A stretch of 64,000 bases of DNA from Nocardia goodfellowii (lineage in GTDB: Bacteria > Actinomycetota > Actinomycetes > Mycobacteriales > Mycobacteriaceae). The DNA is taken from NCBI RefSeq assembly GCF_017875645.1, contig NZ_JAGGMR010000001.1:3410001-3474000 (forward strand). The letters are read 5' to 3'. A model generated the notes under the pieces. It was not told where the DNA came from, did not search any database, and was given only the letters and a program-made list of their open reading frames with translations. Position numbers and translations under genes: made by a program. Shown here piece by piece: positions 17,063 through 26,561 of the stretch (its first letter is position 1; each line of letters begins with the position of its first letter).

Positions 17063-18121
17063 CTACGCGTCCGGTCCGGGCGACTTGGCCTGGTACTCGG
17101 TCAGCCAATCCAGCCAGTTGTCGAGTTCGGTGAACGCCCGCGCCAACGGCTCTGCCGCGGAAAGGAATACGTCGTGGCGGGCGCCGTCGATCGGCACGAT
17201 ATTGGTGCGGTCGCCCAGGCAGCCCGCCCAGCGCTGGATCTGGCGCACGTCGAGCACTACGTCGGCGACGTCGGCGGCGGGGCCGTATTCGCGGGCGAAC
17301 TTCGTCAATCGCGAGCGCAGGATCAGCGAGGGCACGCCGATGTCGAGGCCGCGCTGCAACTGCGCGTGGCCGGTGCGAATGGCGCGCAGCCAGCCCAAGC
17401 GCACCGGGAACCCGGCCAGCGGCTTCCAATCCAGGTTGTAGTCCCATTCACCGGCGGCGGTGCGGTGCAGGCTCTCCCCGTAGGTGCTGACCTTCGCGGC
17501 GGGCAGTTCGAACATCGATCGGAATCGGCCCACCGCGTTGATGATCGGCGTGCCGATGGTCCGGTAATAGGACGGGCCCTGCAGATCGAACCAGGGGCTG
17601 TTCAGGACGAGCCCGATGATCCCGGAGGCGGCGACCCCGGCCGACTTGTTCAGCCGGTCCAGCCACAGCGGCATGATCAGCCCGCCGGTCGAATGCGCTA
17701 CCAGCAGCACCGGAGCGCCGGTCTCCGCCTTGACGATGCGCAGCGCCTCGTCGAGTTCCGCGTCGTAGAGCGCCAAATCGGTGACGTAGTGCGGTGTCTG
17801 ACCGTCCCGCAGCGAGCGGCCGCACTTGCGCAGGTCGAGTGCGTAGAAACGGTGCCCGCGCTGCGCGAAATGCTCGGCCAGATGCTGCTGGAAGAAATAG
17901 TCGGTGAAACCGTGCAGGTAGAGCACCGTGGCCTCGGTCGCCGCCGCGCCGTTGTCGGGGGTGTAGCGGACCAGCGTCGCTACCGCCTCGCCTTCGCCAT
18001 CCGGGTCCGGGCCGAGCGGGATCGTGCGATGCTCGTAGCCGGCGCCGAGTACGTCCGGGTGCCAGTCCGCCGTAGTGATGTCGGACACGCTGACCGAGGT
18101 TTTATCCGTCACGAGACTCAA
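17063..18121 (-). CDS. Alpha/beta hydrolase (serine hydrolase, lysophospholipase-like)
   Basis: A 352-residue protein. The oxyanion strand is TVLYLHGFTDYFFQ, the nucleophile elbow LLVAHSTGGLI, and the C-terminal DGARHDVFLS supplies the His. LDLRKCGRSLRDGQTPHYVTDL is typical of this group. It resembles the M. tuberculosis hydrolase encoded near mqo (Rv2854), consistent with the syntenic neighbourhood. It diverges from mqo across about 210 bases. No signal peptide. Likely acts on lipid or monoacylglycerol esters; substrate not known. Confidence 0.8.
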   Translation of the reverse strand: MSLVTDKTSVSVSDITTADWHPDVLGAGYEHRTIPLGPDPDGEGEAVATLVRYTPDNGAAATEATVLYLHGFTDYFFQQHLAEHFAQRGHRFYALDLRKCGRSLRDGQTPHYVTDLALYDAELDEALRIVKAETGAPVLLVAHSTGGLIMPLWLDRLNKSAGVAASGIIGLVLNSPWFDLQGPSYYRTIGTPIINAVGRFRSMFELPAAKVSTYGESLHRTAAGEWDYNLDWKPLAGFPVRLGWLRAIRTGHAQLQRGLDIGVPSLILRSRLTKFAREYGPAADVADVVLDVRQIQRWAGCLGDRTNIVPIDGARHDVFLSAAEPLARAFTELDNWLDWLTEYQAKSPGPDA

Positions 18122-18280
18122 TCTAGGCCAGGTCGGGCCCGGATCGAAGACCCGCGGGGAGGACTTTATCTATGTCACATTCACCGGGTTCGTTGCGGGT
18201 ATTCGCTGCGGTGAGGTGCACAATCGGGGGGAGGTGACTCGAGGGTAACCTTTTGTTCACCTAGCGCCCGTGCCCACGCG

Positions 18281-18302
18281 GCCCACCCTTCGCCCGGTGG
18301 GC
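18281..18302 (+). promoter_or_regulatory. Hairpin in the mqo leader
   Basis: Arms GCCCACC (18281-18287) and GGTGGGC (18296-18302) around CTTCGCCC, about 30 bases before the mqo start. It may be a leader structure of the mqo mRNA. No known riboswitch pattern is visible. Confidence 0.3.
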
Positions 18303-18332
18303 GGCGAGAAGTGACAAGGAAGTCGATCAACC

Positions 18333-19844
18333 GTGCCGAACGCTGCCATGACTGAAAAGACCGATGTTGTCCTCATCGGTGCCGGCATCATGAGTGCCAC
18401 TCTCGGCGCGCTGCTGCGGCAGCTGCAGCCGAACTGGTCGATCTCCATGTTCGAGCGCCTCGACGCCGCCGCGGCCGAGAGCAGCGACCCGTGGAACAAC
18501 GCGGGCACCGGTCACTCGGCGCTGTGCGAACTGAACTACAGCCCGCAGACAGCCGACGGCTCCGTCGATGTCACCAAGGCCATCGACATCAACGAGCGCT
18601 TCCAGGTATCGCGCCAGTTCTGGGCCTACGCGGTGGAGAACGGCATCCTCGGCGACCCGTCGCGCTTCATCAACCCGATCCCGCACGTCAGCTTCGTGCA
18701 CGGCGCCGACGACGTGCAGTACCTGCGCAAGCGCTACGAAGCGCTGGCCGGGCACCCGCTGTTCGAGGGCATGGAGTACATCGACAGTCCCGACGAGTTC
18801 GCGCGGCGACTACCGCTGATGGCGCGCGGCCGCGACTACTCCGACCCGGTAGCGCTGAACTGGACCGACGGCGGCACCGACATCGACTTCGGGTCGCTCA
18901 CCAAGGAATTGCTCGCCTACCTCGGCGCGTCCGGCGCGGACATCGCGTTCGGTCACGAGGTGCGCAACCTGACCAAGCAGGCCGACGGCAGCTGGCTGGT
19001 GAAGGTCGAGAACCTGCGCACCGGCAGATCGCGCACCCTCAACGCCAAGTTCGTCTTCGTCGGCGCGGGCGGCGGCGCGCTGCCGCTGCTGCAGAAGTCG
19101 GGCATCAAGGAGATCAGCGGCTTCGCCGGTTTCCCGGTGTCCGGCCAGTTCCTGCGTTGCACCAACCCCGCGCTGATCGCCCAGCACGAGGCGAAGGTGT
19201 ACGGCAAGGCCGCCGTCGGCGCGCCCCCGATGTCGGTGCCGCACTTGGACACTCGCGTCATCAACGGCGAGGCCGGGCTGCTGTTCGGCCCGTACGCCGG
19301 CTGGACCCCCAAGTTCCTCAAGGACGGTTCCAACGGCGACCTGTTCAAGTCGATCCGGCCCGGCAACCTCGCGCCGATGCTCGGTGTCGGCCTGACCGAG
19401 ATGTCGCTGGTCAAGTACCTGGTCAGCGAGCTGCTGAAGTCGTACTCGGGCAAGGTCTACACCATGGAGGAGTTCATCCCGCGCGCCGACGGCCGCGACT
19501 GGGAGATCATCACCGCCGGTCAGCGCGTCCAGATCATCCGCCGCAAGGGCGCGGGCGGCGTGCTCGAGCTCGGCACCGCCGTGATCGCGGCCGAAGACGG
19601 GTCCATCGCCGGCCTGCTCGGTGCTTCGCCGGGCGCGTCCACCTGTGTCACCGCCATGCTCGACGTGCTGCAGCGTTGCTTCCCGCGCGAATACGCCGAG
19701 TGGACGCCGAAGCTGCAGAACATGGTGCCGTCGCTGGGCGTGAAGCTCTCCGACAACAAGTCGCTGTACGGCGAGGTGTGGGACTGGACCTCCAAGACGC
19801 TCAACCTCACCTCGGTGGAGCACACGGCGAACACCGTGAATTAG
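18333..19844 (+). CDS. mqo: Malate:quinone oxidoreductase
   Basis: A 503-residue peripheral-membrane FAD enzyme that oxidises malate to oxaloacetate and reduces quinone. The N-terminal FAD motif is [17 protein letters not shown], then [16 protein letters not shown], which is diagnostic for Mqo. [38 protein letters not shown] and a C-terminal [13 protein letters not shown] follow. GTG 18333 was chosen because AAGGAAG lies 11 bases upstream; ATG 18348 is 26 bases from it. Full length for the family. It sits at the head of the block syntenic with mycobacteria. Confidence 0.95.
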   Translation: MPNAAMTEKTDVVLIGAGIMSATLGALLRQLQPNWSISMFERLDAAAAESSDPWNNAGTGHSALCELNYSPQTADGSVDVTKAIDINERFQVSRQFWAYAVENGILGDPSRFINPIPHVSFVHGADDVQYLRKRYEALAGHPLFEGMEYIDSPDEFARRLPLMARGRDYSDPVALNWTDGGTDIDFGSLTKELLAYLGASGADIAFGHEVRNLTKQADGSWLVKVENLRTGRSRTLNAKFVFVGAGGGALPLLQKSGIKEISGFAGFPVSGQFLRCTNPALIAQHEAKVYGKAAVGAPPMSVPHLDTRVINGEAGLLFGPYAGWTPKFLKDGSNGDLFKSIRPGNLAPMLGVGLTEMSLVKYLVSELLKSYSGKVYTMEEFIPRADGRDWEIITAGQRVQIIRRKGAGGVLELGTAVIAAEDGSIAGLLGASPGASTCVTAMLDVLQRCFPREYAEWTPKLQNMVPSLGVKLSDNKSLYGEVWDWTSKTLNLTSVEHTANTVN

Positions 19845-19889
19845 GCCCGGACGCTCGCGCCGACGGGCTCGGCATGGTAGCAAGATGCG

Positions 19890-20339
19890 ATGATGTCAAC
19901 GGTTGTTCTCAAGCGGTCATGGGCACAGGATCTCGACACCGCCACCCTCTACCAGCTGTTGAAACTTCGCGTCGAAGTCTTTGTCGTGGAGCAGAAGTGC
20001 GCGTACCCGGAGCTGGACGGTATCGACCTGCTCCCGGAGACCAGGCACTTCTGGCTCGACGATGAGGGCGAAGTCGTCGCCACCGCACGGCTCTCCGAGG
20101 AGCACGACGACGGGGTGAAGTCGTTCCGCATCGGCCGGGTCTGCACCGAGAAGTCGGCCCGCGGGCACGGCTACGCGAACCGTCTCGTCAAAGCCGCGAT
20201 CGCCGAGGCCGGTTCGGACCCGATCCGTTTGAGCGCGCAGAGCTATTTAGTGGATATGTACACCAAGCTCGGTTTCCATGTGGACGGTGAGGAATTCATC
20301 GAGGACGGTATTCCACACGTCCCCATGCGCAAGGGCTGA
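19890..20339 (+). CDS. GNAT acetyltransferase, ElaA-like
   Basis: A 149-residue protein with the ElaA pattern: LYQLLKLRVEVFVVEQKCAYPELDGID, then HFWLDDEGEVVATARL, the acetyl-CoA loop IGRVCTEKSARGHGYANRLV (R-x-x-G-x-G/A) and a C-terminal GFHVDGEEFIEDGIPHVPM. Cytosolic acyltransferase with unknown substrate. A TAGCAA box 6 bases before ATG 19890 hints at a leaderless transcript. The gene lies between mqo and the chelatase, as in mycobacteria (Rv2851c-like). Confidence 0.85.
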   Translation: MMSTVVLKRSWAQDLDTATLYQLLKLRVEVFVVEQKCAYPELDGIDLLPETRHFWLDDEGEVVATARLSEEHDDGVKSFRIGRVCTEKSARGHGYANRLVKAAIAEAGSDPIRLSAQSYLVDMYTKLGFHVDGEEFIEDGIPHVPMRKG

Positions 20340-20364
20340 ATCGTGGTCGGCACCCCGGTCGGCC

Positions 20365-20393
20365 CCTGAACGCCCGTTGTACGGGCCGTCAGG
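20365..20393 (+). terminator. Hairpin after the GNAT gene
   Basis: CCTGAACGCCCGT (20365-20377) pairs with ACGGGCCGTCAGG (20381-20393) over a TGT loop, with two internal mismatches. It lies 26 bases past the GNAT stop. No T tract follows. Confidence 0.45.
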
Positions 20394-20446
20394 ACGCCGC
20401 GCGGGGTGCCCACCGGGGTGGTGCGGGCAGGATGGGCCGGCGCGCA

Positions 20447-20452
20447 TAGAGT
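20447..20452 (+). promoter_or_regulatory. -10 box for leaderless chelatase transcript
   Basis: TAGAGT, 6 bases (TGGGGC), then GTG at 20459. No ribosome site. Confidence 0.5.
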
Positions 20453-20458
20453 TGGGGC

Positions 20459-22762
20459 GTGTCCTTGTCCCATGCTGAAGTTGCACTGTCGTCCCAGACC
20501 GGGGAGGCCGGATTCCCGTTCTCCGCTGTGGTGGGGCAGGAGCGGTTACAGCTGGCGCTGATCCTGTGCGCGGTGCACCCCGGCATCGGCGGCGTGCTGG
20601 TGCGCGGCGAGAAGGGGACCGCGAAATCCACTGTGGTGCGCGCGCTTGCGCAGCTGCTGCCGCCGGTGGTGGACGAGACCGGCGCGCGGCCCGCCCGACT
20701 GGTGGAATTGCCGGTCGGCGCCACCGAAGACCGGGTGGTCGGGTCGCTGGACCTGGAGCGGGTGCTGCGCGACGGTGAGCAGGCGTTCCGGCCCGGACTG
20801 CTGGCGGCCGCCCATCACGGCGTGCTCTACGTCGACGAGGTCAACCTGCTGCACGACCATCTGGTGGACGTGCTGCTCGACGCGGCCGCCATGGGGCGCG
20901 TACACATCGAGCGAGACGGTGTCTCGCATTCCCACCCGGCCCGGTTCGTGCTCGTCGGCACGATGAATCCCGAAGAGGGCGAGCTGCGGCCGCAGCTGCT
21001 GGACCGCTTCGGGCTCACCGTCGATGTCACCGCGTCGCGCGACGTGGACGTGCGGATGGCCGTGGTGCGCCGCCGTCTCGATTACGAAGCCGACCCGAAT
21101 GGATTCGCCGCCCGCTACGCCGCGGCCGATCGCGAGGTCGCCGACCAGATCCTGACCGCCCGCGACCTCGTCGCCCGGGTGCGTCTCGACAATGTGGAAC
21201 TGCGCCGGATCGCCGCACTGTGCGCCTCTTTCGACGTCGACGGCATGCGCGCGGACCTGGTGGTGGCACGCGCCGCGACCGCGCATGCCGCGTGGCGGGG
21301 TGCGGATCGGGTCACCGAAGAGGACGTGCGTGTAGCCGCGGAACTCGCGTTGCCGCATCGCCGCCGCCGGGATCCGTTCGACGAACCGGGCATCAGCACG
21401 GAGCAGTTGGACGACGCGATGCGGCAGGCGGCGGAAGAGGCGGCCCGGGAGCAGAACGGTGCCGAATCCGAGTCGGGCCCAAGCGAACTCGATGACAGCG
21501 GTGCCGACGATTCGGATCGGACCGCCGACGATCTCGACCGGACCGCCGACGATTCGGACCAGGCCGACGACGCGGGCAACCTTGCCGACGCGGGCAACCC
21601 GGCCGACAACGCCGGTGCAGACACCGGTACCGACCCGGATGACGATCCGGACGGTGGACCTGAGAACCCCGACAGCCCGCCGGACGGCCCAGGAGACCAC
21701 AAACCGCCACCGCGCGGCCCGCGGAGAAGCTCGGGCGACTCGGACAAACCCAACGGCCCCCTGCGCGAAAGCAGCTCCGGCGCACCGGCATCCGGCAAGA
21801 TCGCCGCACCACGCTGGGAAGTACCCGGCATCGGTGAGGGCGCACCGGGCCGCCGCTCGCGCGCCCAGACCAGGCAGGGACGAGTAGTACGCCCAACCCC
21901 CGACACAACCACGGGCCTGCACCTCCTCGGCACGATTTTCGCCGCGGCTCCCCACCAGCACCGCCGCCGCGCAATCCTCGGGACGACTGCGGGAACCGAC
22001 TATCAGGGGCGAGAGGCGAACGACAGCAACGGTTCCGAACGCGAGGTATTCGATGTCGTGAACTCCCGGCGCGGCCTGGGTGACTCGGGGACCGGCGAGG
22101 TCGGCCAGGGCGCGATCGATGGCGGTGCGAGGGGCAGGCGGCTGCTGTTGCAGGCGGAGGATTTGCGCGGCGCGTATCGCGAAGGGCGCGAAGGCAATCT
22201 GGTGGTGTTCGTGGTCGACGCGTCGGGTTCCATGGCGGCGCGGGACCGGCTTTCCGCTGTCACCGGGGCGGTAGTCGCGCTGCTGCGGGACGCTTATCAG
22301 CGCCGGGACAAGGTCGCCGTGATCACGGTGCGCGGCCAGGACGCCGAACTCGTGCTGCCGCCGACCTCGTCGGTCGATATCGCGGTGCGGCGGCTATCGG
22401 GTATGCGCACCGGCGGTAAAACACCGCTTGCCGCGGGCCTTTTGCAGGCGCGCGAGGTGATCGGACGGGAACGGGTGCGGGATCCGCGCCGCCGGCCGAT
22501 GCTGGTGCTGCTCACCGACGGCCGCGCCACCGGTGGCACCGACCCGGTGATCCGGGCCCGCGCCGCGGCCGAGATGCTCGCCCGCGAGTCGGTCACCGCC
22601 ATGGTGGTCGACTGTGAGCGCGGCATGGTCCGCCTCGGTCTCGCCGCGGATCTGGCCCGTGATCTGCGTGCCGGCTATCTGCGCCTGGCCGAACTCACCG
22701 GGGACGCGGTCGCCGATGTCGTCCGCGCCGGTTCCGGCCGACCGGCCGCCCGCGCCGCGTGA
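20459..22762 (+). CDS. Fused ChlI/ChlD-type metal chelatase subunit (probable cobaltochelatase partner of CobN)
   Basis: A 767-residue two-domain protein. The N-terminal AAA+ module has Walker [11 protein letters not shown] (about 44-53), LYVDEVNLL (Walker B) and [21 protein letters not shown] low-complexity acidic Pro/Asp/Gly linker spans about 325-470. The C-terminal von Willebrand A domain has [17 protein letters not shown] (near 585) and LTDGRATGG. This architecture joins the CobS/ChlI and CobT/ChlD roles in one chain. With a CobN-type subunit it would insert cobalt into hydrogenobyrinate a,c-diamide. Neighbours cobO, cobB and cobE support cobalt rather than magnesium. No CobN gene is in this window. 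Confidence 0.85.
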   Translation: MSLSHAEVALSSQTGEAGFPFSAVVGQERLQLALILCAVHPGIGGVLVRGEKGTAKSTVVRALAQLLPPVVDETGARPARLVELPVGATEDRVVGSLDLERVLRDGEQAFRPGLLAAAHHGVLYVDEVNLLHDHLVDVLLDAAAMGRVHIERDGVSHSHPARFVLVGTMNPEEGELRPQLLDRFGLTVDVTASRDVDVRMAVVRRRLDYEADPNGFAARYAAADREVADQILTARDLVARVRLDNVELRRIAALCASFDVDGMRADLVVARAATAHAAWRGADRVTEEDVRVAAELALPHRRRRDPFDEPGISTEQLDDAMRQAAEEAAREQNGAESESGPSELDDSGADDSDRTADDLDRTADDSDQADDAGNLADAGNPADNAGADTGTDPDDDPDGGPENPDSPPDGPGDHKPPPRGPRRSSGDSDKPNGPLRESSSGAPASGKIAAPRWEVPGIGEGAPGRRSRAQTRQGRVVRPTPDTTTGLHLLGTIFAAAPHQHRRRAILGTTAGTDYQGREANDSNGSEREVFDVVNSRRGLGDSGTGEVGQGAIDGGARGRRLLLQAEDLRGAYREGREGNLVVFVVDASGSMAARDRLSAVTGAVVALLRDAYQRRDKVAVITVRGQDAELVLPPTSSVDIAVRRLSGMRTGGKTPLAAGLLQAREVIGRERVRDPRRRPMLVLLTDGRATGGTDPVIRARAAAEMLARESVTAMVVDCERGMVRLGLAADLARDLRAGYLRLAELTGDAVADVVRAGSGRPAARAA

Positions 22763-22819
22763 ACGCGCGCGCGCCGATGCGACGTGGTGGCCAATTACCT
22801 GTGACAGCAAGGAGTTTCG

Positions 22820-23434
22820 ATGCCTAAGGGTGTTCCGGAGACGGTTCCGGATGACGGGTTGACGACTCGGCAGCGGCGCAACCAGCCGGTGCTGGCGGTG
22901 CATACCGGGCCCGGCAAGGGAAAGTCGACGGCGGCGTTCGGAATGGCGTTGCGGGCCTGGAACCAGGGCTTCGACGTCGCGGTGTTCCAGTTCGTGAAGA
23001 GCGCGAAGTGGAAGGTCGGGGAGGAAGCGGCTTTCCGCACGCTCGGGACATTGCACGAGGAGACCGGCGCCGGGGGACCCGTGGAATGGCACAAGATGGG
23101 CGAAGGCTGGTCCTGGACCCGCAAACAGGGCTCCGAGGAAGACCATCAGGCCGCCGCGCTGGCAGGCTGGCAGGAGATCGCCCGCCGCCTGGCCGCCGAA
23201 CAGCACCGCTTCTATGTTCTCGACGAATTCACCTACCCCTTGAAGTGGGGCTGGGTCGACGTCGACGAGGTCGTCGAAACCCTGGTGAACCGGCCCGGCA
23301 ACCAGCATGTCGTCATCACCGGCCGCGACGCCCCGCGGGCGCTGCTGGACGCCGCCGATCTCGTCACCGAGATGACCAAGGTCAAGCACCCGATGGACGC
23401 GGGCCGCAAGGGCCAGCGCGGTATCGAATGGTGA
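22820..23434 (+). CDS. cobO: Cob(I)yrinic acid a,c-diamide adenosyltransferase
   Basis: A 204-residue CobA/BtuR-type enzyme that transfers the adenosyl group of ATP to Co(I). The N-terminal P-loop HTGPGKGKSTAAFG is at about residues 28-41. FQFVKSAKWKVGEE, EWHKMGEGWSWTRKQG and YVLDEFTYPLKWGWV are characteristic, and the C-terminus GIEW is the usual end. The ATG at 22820 follows AAGGAG. It is 57 bases after the chelatase and 13 bases before cobB, so it belongs to one operon. Confidence 0.95.
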   Translation: MPKGVPETVPDDGLTTRQRRNQPVLAVHTGPGKGKSTAAFGMALRAWNQGFDVAVFQFVKSAKWKVGEEAAFRTLGTLHEETGAGGPVEWHKMGEGWSWTRKQGSEEDHQAAALAGWQEIARRLAAEQHRFYVLDEFTYPLKWGWVDVDEVVETLVNRPGNQHVVITGRDAPRALLDAADLVTEMTKVKHPMDAGRKGQRGIEW

Positions 23435-23447
23435 GCCGGGGCGTCCG

Positions 23448-24977
23448 ATGAGCGTGCCCGCGGTAGTTATCGCCGCGCCCGCCTCGGGAAGTGGGAAGAC
23501 CACGCTCGCAACGGGTTTGATCGGAGCGCTGCGCCGGGCGGGGCACAGCGTCGCGCCGTTCAAGGTGGGCCCGGACTACATCGATCCCGGGTATCACGGT
23601 TTGGCTGCCGGTCGGCCGGGTCGCAACCTGGATCCGGTACTGGTCGGAGCCGAGCGGGTGGTGCCGCTGTACCAGCACGGGACGCAAGGCTGTGATGTCG
23701 CCGTGGTCGAAGGCGTGATGGGCCTGTTCGACGGCCGCATCGACGACAACCATGCCGGGCCGGTGGCGGAAGGATCGACCGCGCAGGTCGCGAGTCTGCT
23801 CGGCGCGCCGGTCATTCTGGTGGTGGACGCGCGCGGGCACAGCCAGAGCCTCGCCGCCCTGCTGCACGGCTTCGCGACCTTCGACAGCGGAATCCGGCTC
23901 GGCGGAGTGATTCTCAACCGCGTCGGCAGTGAACGCCACGACCAGGTGCTGCGTGCCGCATGCGCTCGTGTGGGCCTACCGGTGCTGGGTTCGTTGCCCC
24001 GCATGGCCGAGTTGGAAGTGCCTTCACGCCATTTGGGCCTTATTCCCGCCGTTGAACACGGCACCGCCGCCACCACCGCTGTTGCCGCGATGACGGATCT
24101 CGTTGCGGCGCACGTCGATCTGGCCGCGATCGCCAGGCTGGCGCGTTCGACGGTCGCGGGTCCGGCCTGGGACCCGCGGCAGGCTGTGCGCCCCGATACG
24201 TCCGACGTTGTCGCTCGGAATCCTGATGCGCCGCCGCGAATCCCGGCTCCGATCGTGGACGTGGGATCGGCCGACGAAGTCAGGTTCGCTCGATCGAGCC
24301 CGGGTTATCCCGGTGCGGTCGCCGATCGCGCGGATGCCGGGACGCCGAGCGGCGTCGTGATCGCGATGGCGGGCGGGCCCGCGTTCACCTTCGGGTACGC
24401 CGAGCATCGGGAGTTGCTGGTCGCGGCGGGCGCCGAGGTGGTGGTCTTCGACCCGTTGCACGACGAATTGCCCACGGGCACCGCGGCTCTCGTGTTGCCC
24501 GGTGGTTTTCCCGAGGAGCATGCCGCCGCACTCGCTGGGAATACCGTGCTGCTGCGAGCGGTGGGAGACCTGGCCCGCCGCGGGTTGCCCATCCACGCGG
24601 AATGCGCGGGGCTGCTGTATCTCACCCGCTCGCTGGACGGGCACCCGATGGCCGGTGTGGTGGATGCCGACGCCGAATTCGGCCCGCGCCTGACCCTCGG
24701 CTACCGCGACGCGGTGGCGCTGTCCGATTCCGTGCTGTGGCGGGCAGGTCAGCGGGTGCGCGGCCACGAGTTCCACCGGACCCGGCTGACGGCCGCCGGT
24801 ACCGCCGCCCCGGCTTGGGCCTGGCACGGCAGCCAGGGTGAACGAGTCCGCGAGGGCGCGCTCGTCCAGCACGTCCACGCCTCCTACCTGCACACCCACC
24901 CGGCCGGAAACCCGGAAGCCAGTACCCGTTTCGTGACCGCCGCCGCCGACTACGCCCGGAATCATGTCGCCACGTGA
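23448..24977 (+). CDS. cobB: Cobyrinic/hydrogenobyrinic acid a,c-diamide synthase
   Basis: A 509-residue glutamine-dependent amidase. The N-terminal P-loop domain has VVIAAPASGSGKTT, FKVGPDYIDPGYH and VEGVMGLFDG. The C-terminal class I glutaminase shows LVLPGGFPEEHA and the nucleophile Cys in PIHAECAGLLYL (about 386), with HVHASYLHTHP near the end for the His. It follows cobO by 13 bases and overlaps cobE by 14 bases. A variable linker between the two domains (about 245-295) is typical of actinobacterial forms. Confidence 0.93.
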   Translation: MSVPAVVIAAPASGSGKTTLATGLIGALRRAGHSVAPFKVGPDYIDPGYHGLAAGRPGRNLDPVLVGAERVVPLYQHGTQGCDVAVVEGVMGLFDGRIDDNHAGPVAEGSTAQVASLLGAPVILVVDARGHSQSLAALLHGFATFDSGIRLGGVILNRVGSERHDQVLRAACARVGLPVLGSLPRMAELEVPSRHLGLIPAVEHGTAATTAVAAMTDLVAAHVDLAAIARLARSTVAGPAWDPRQAVRPDTSDVVARNPDAPPRIPAPIVDVGSADEVRFARSSPGYPGAVADRADAGTPSGVVIAMAGGPAFTFGYAEHRELLVAAGAEVVVFDPLHDELPTGTAALVLPGGFPEEHAAALAGNTVLLRAVGDLARRGLPIHAECAGLLYLTRSLDGHPMAGVVDADAEFGPRLTLGYRDAVALSDSVLWRAGQRVRGHEFHRTRLTAAGTAAPAWAWHGSQGERVREGALVQHVHASYLHTHPAGNPEASTRFVTAAADYARNHVAT

Positions 24978-25380
24978 ACGAAGGCAGCACAGCCTGCGCA
25001 AGACAGTGCCGGTCGCCGATCTGGTGGTCGGCATCGGCCTACGTCCGGGCGCCTCGGCCGCGGGAATTCGCCGTGCGGTCCGGGAAGTGCTGGGCAACAA
25101 CGTAATCCACTGTCTGGCCACGATCGACCGGCGCGCCGCCGAACCCGGTCTGCTGACGGTGGCAGCGGAACTGGGTGTGCCGGTGCGCGGCTACTCGGCG
25201 GCCGAGCTGGATTTGATCGCGGTGCCGAACCCGGCGGGGCGCACCCGGGACGCGGTCGGTACGGCCAGCGTCGCCGAGGCCGCCGCCTTGCTGGCGGGTG
25301 TAGGTCCGCTGCTGATCGACAAACAGAACGTCGGCGGCATCGTCATCGCCGCCGCTCGCTTCCAGCCCGGCTCGGTCTGA
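24964..25380 (+). CDS. cobE: Cobalamin biosynthesis protein, CobE / CbiG C-terminal domain
   Basis: A 138-residue protein. VVGIGLRPGASAAGIRRAVREVL, then LATIDRRAAEPGLLTVAAELGVPV and SVAEAAALLA match the CobE/CbiG C-terminal fold (GIG-x-R-x-G and the TID-x-K/R-x-x-E-x-x-L pattern). It starts 14 bases inside cobB, so translation is probably coupled. CobE is required in aerobic B12 synthesis, but its chemical role is not settled. Last gene of the chelatase-cobO-cobB-cobE unit. Confidence 0.85.
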   Translation: MSPRERRQHSLRKTVPVADLVVGIGLRPGASAAGIRRAVREVLGNNVIHCLATIDRRAAEPGLLTVAAELGVPVRGYSAAELDLIAVPNPAGRTRDAVGTASVAEAAALLAGVGPLLIDKQNVGGIVIAAARFQPGSV

Positions 25381-25387
25381 GCCGGGC

Positions 25388-25421
25388 CGGCAGGCGCCCG
25401 ATCGACCGCGGGCACCTGCCG
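25388..25421. terminator. Bidirectional terminator hairpin after cobE
   Basis: Twelve-base arms CGGCAGGCGCCC (25388-25399) and GGGCACCTGCCG (25410-25421), one mismatch, around a 10-base loop. It lies between the convergent ends of cobE and the minus-strand gene ending at 25432. Confidence 0.65.
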
Positions 25422-25431
25422 ATCGGCGGCC

Positions 25432-26553
25432 TTACGGCGCGACCGAGGTCCAGTCGGCGAAGCCGGTGGGGTCGTGCCGGCCGAGACTGGCGTGTTCGAA
25501 CAGGCCCCAGCCTTCGGCGTCGCCGCAGCGGGCGCGGGCGACGTGATCGATGACGCCGTAGGGGATGCGGCCCGCGATGGCGGGGTCGGTGAGGTCGTAG
25601 CTGCGGGAATCGACCCAGTCGCGGCCCTTCCATTGCCCGTGCAGCCAGTCGGGGTCGCCGCCGTAGCCGCAGCCGACGTGCAGCGGTACGCAGGTGCCGG
25701 GCGTGACCTCGATGTCGAGCGGTTTGCCGTCGGGGGTGGTGCATTCCAGCCGCGCGGCGATGGGAAACCGTGTGCCGGAACGGTATTGGATGGATATCCG
25801 CGGCCAGCCGAGCTGTTCGACGCGGCCGTCCGGCCAGATCCGGGTGGCGTCGTTCAGGGTGCGTCTGCCGTCGGGTTCTTCCTGCACGATGACGATGATG
25901 GAGAAGTCGTCGAAGCGCAGCGGCACGTAGAGCCACCAGAAGCCGCCGGAGGGTTCGGCGGCGGCGCGGCCGGCGGGTTCGGTCTCGCCGATCGGCCGGA
26001 TGCCCCAGGAGCGGTCGCGGGTGCCGGTCCACACCGCCGGGTCGACGGCGATGTCCGTGCCGTCGACGGTCAGGGTGCCTGCCCAGGAGCCCACCTGGGC
26101 GAAACGGCTGGCGTCGATGATGGGCCGGTTGCCGTTAAGGATGAGATGCGGTTGCTCCTGGACGACCGGGAAGGCGCCCTCCCAGGTCAGATCCATGCTG
26201 AGGTCGTCGTGCTCGCAGATCACGCGAAGCTTCTGGAGCGCTTCGAGGACCTCGATACGGTAGCCGCCGACCGCCATGTCCAGGCTGCGGTCGCCGAGGG
26301 CATCGGAGAACCGCACCGAACGCTGTGAATCACCGCGCCGCACACAGACATACGCGTCGGTGACGCCGAGGTTCGGGTAGACGCCGAACCCCGTGATCAG
26401 CATGGTGCCGCCGGCACGGTCGTGGCCGTTGAAGTAGCTGCGGTCGTAGAAGTTGCGGTCGCTGGAGGCCACCCGTGCCATGGTGAGCGGTGTCTGGTGG
26501 ATCGGGTATTCGTCCAACGGTGCGGGCGCGGAGCCCGGATTGCGTTCTGCCAT
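25432..26553 (-). CDS. Lipocalin-like (CrtC/AttH-type) domain protein, function unknown
   Basis: A 373-residue soluble protein, rich in beta strands and tryptophans, e.g. DRNFYDRSYFNGHDRAGG, TWEGAFPVV, SWAGTLTVDG, TRDRSWGIRPIG and FWWLYVPLRFDDFSII. The overall look is that of two-domain lipocalin-like proteins (hydroxyneurosporene synthase/AttH group) that bind or modify hydrophobic molecules. ATG 26553 (MAERNPG) starts 8 bases after the stop of the kinase-like gene; an in-frame GTG 18 bases upstream would overlap it. The two genes form an operon, a pairing I associate with mycolic actinobacteria. No catalytic assignment is possible. Confidence 0.7.
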   Translation of the reverse strand: MAERNPGSAPAPLDEYPIHQTPLTMARVASSDRNFYDRSYFNGHDRAGGTMLITGFGVYPNLGVTDAYVCVRRGDSQRSVRFSDALGDRSLDMAVGGYRIEVLEALQKLRVICEHDDLSMDLTWEGAFPVVQEQPHLILNGNRPIIDASRFAQVGSWAGTLTVDGTDIAVDPAVWTGTRDRSWGIRPIGETEPAGRAAAEPSGGFWWLYVPLRFDDFSIIVIVQEEPDGRRTLNDATRIWPDGRVEQLGWPRISIQYRSGTRFPIAARLECTTPDGKPLDIEVTPGTCVPLHVGCGYGGDPDWLHGQWKGRDWVDSRSYDLTDPAIAGRIPYGVIDHVARARCGDAEGWGLFEHASLGRHDPTGFADWTSVAP

Positions 26554-26561
26554 GGTCGTTC

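Noticed and set aside
20340..20458. Cobalamin riboswitch before the cobalamin genes.
   Set aside because: No B12-box-like conserved core was visible here or before cobQ, cobO or cysG; only a simple hairpin.
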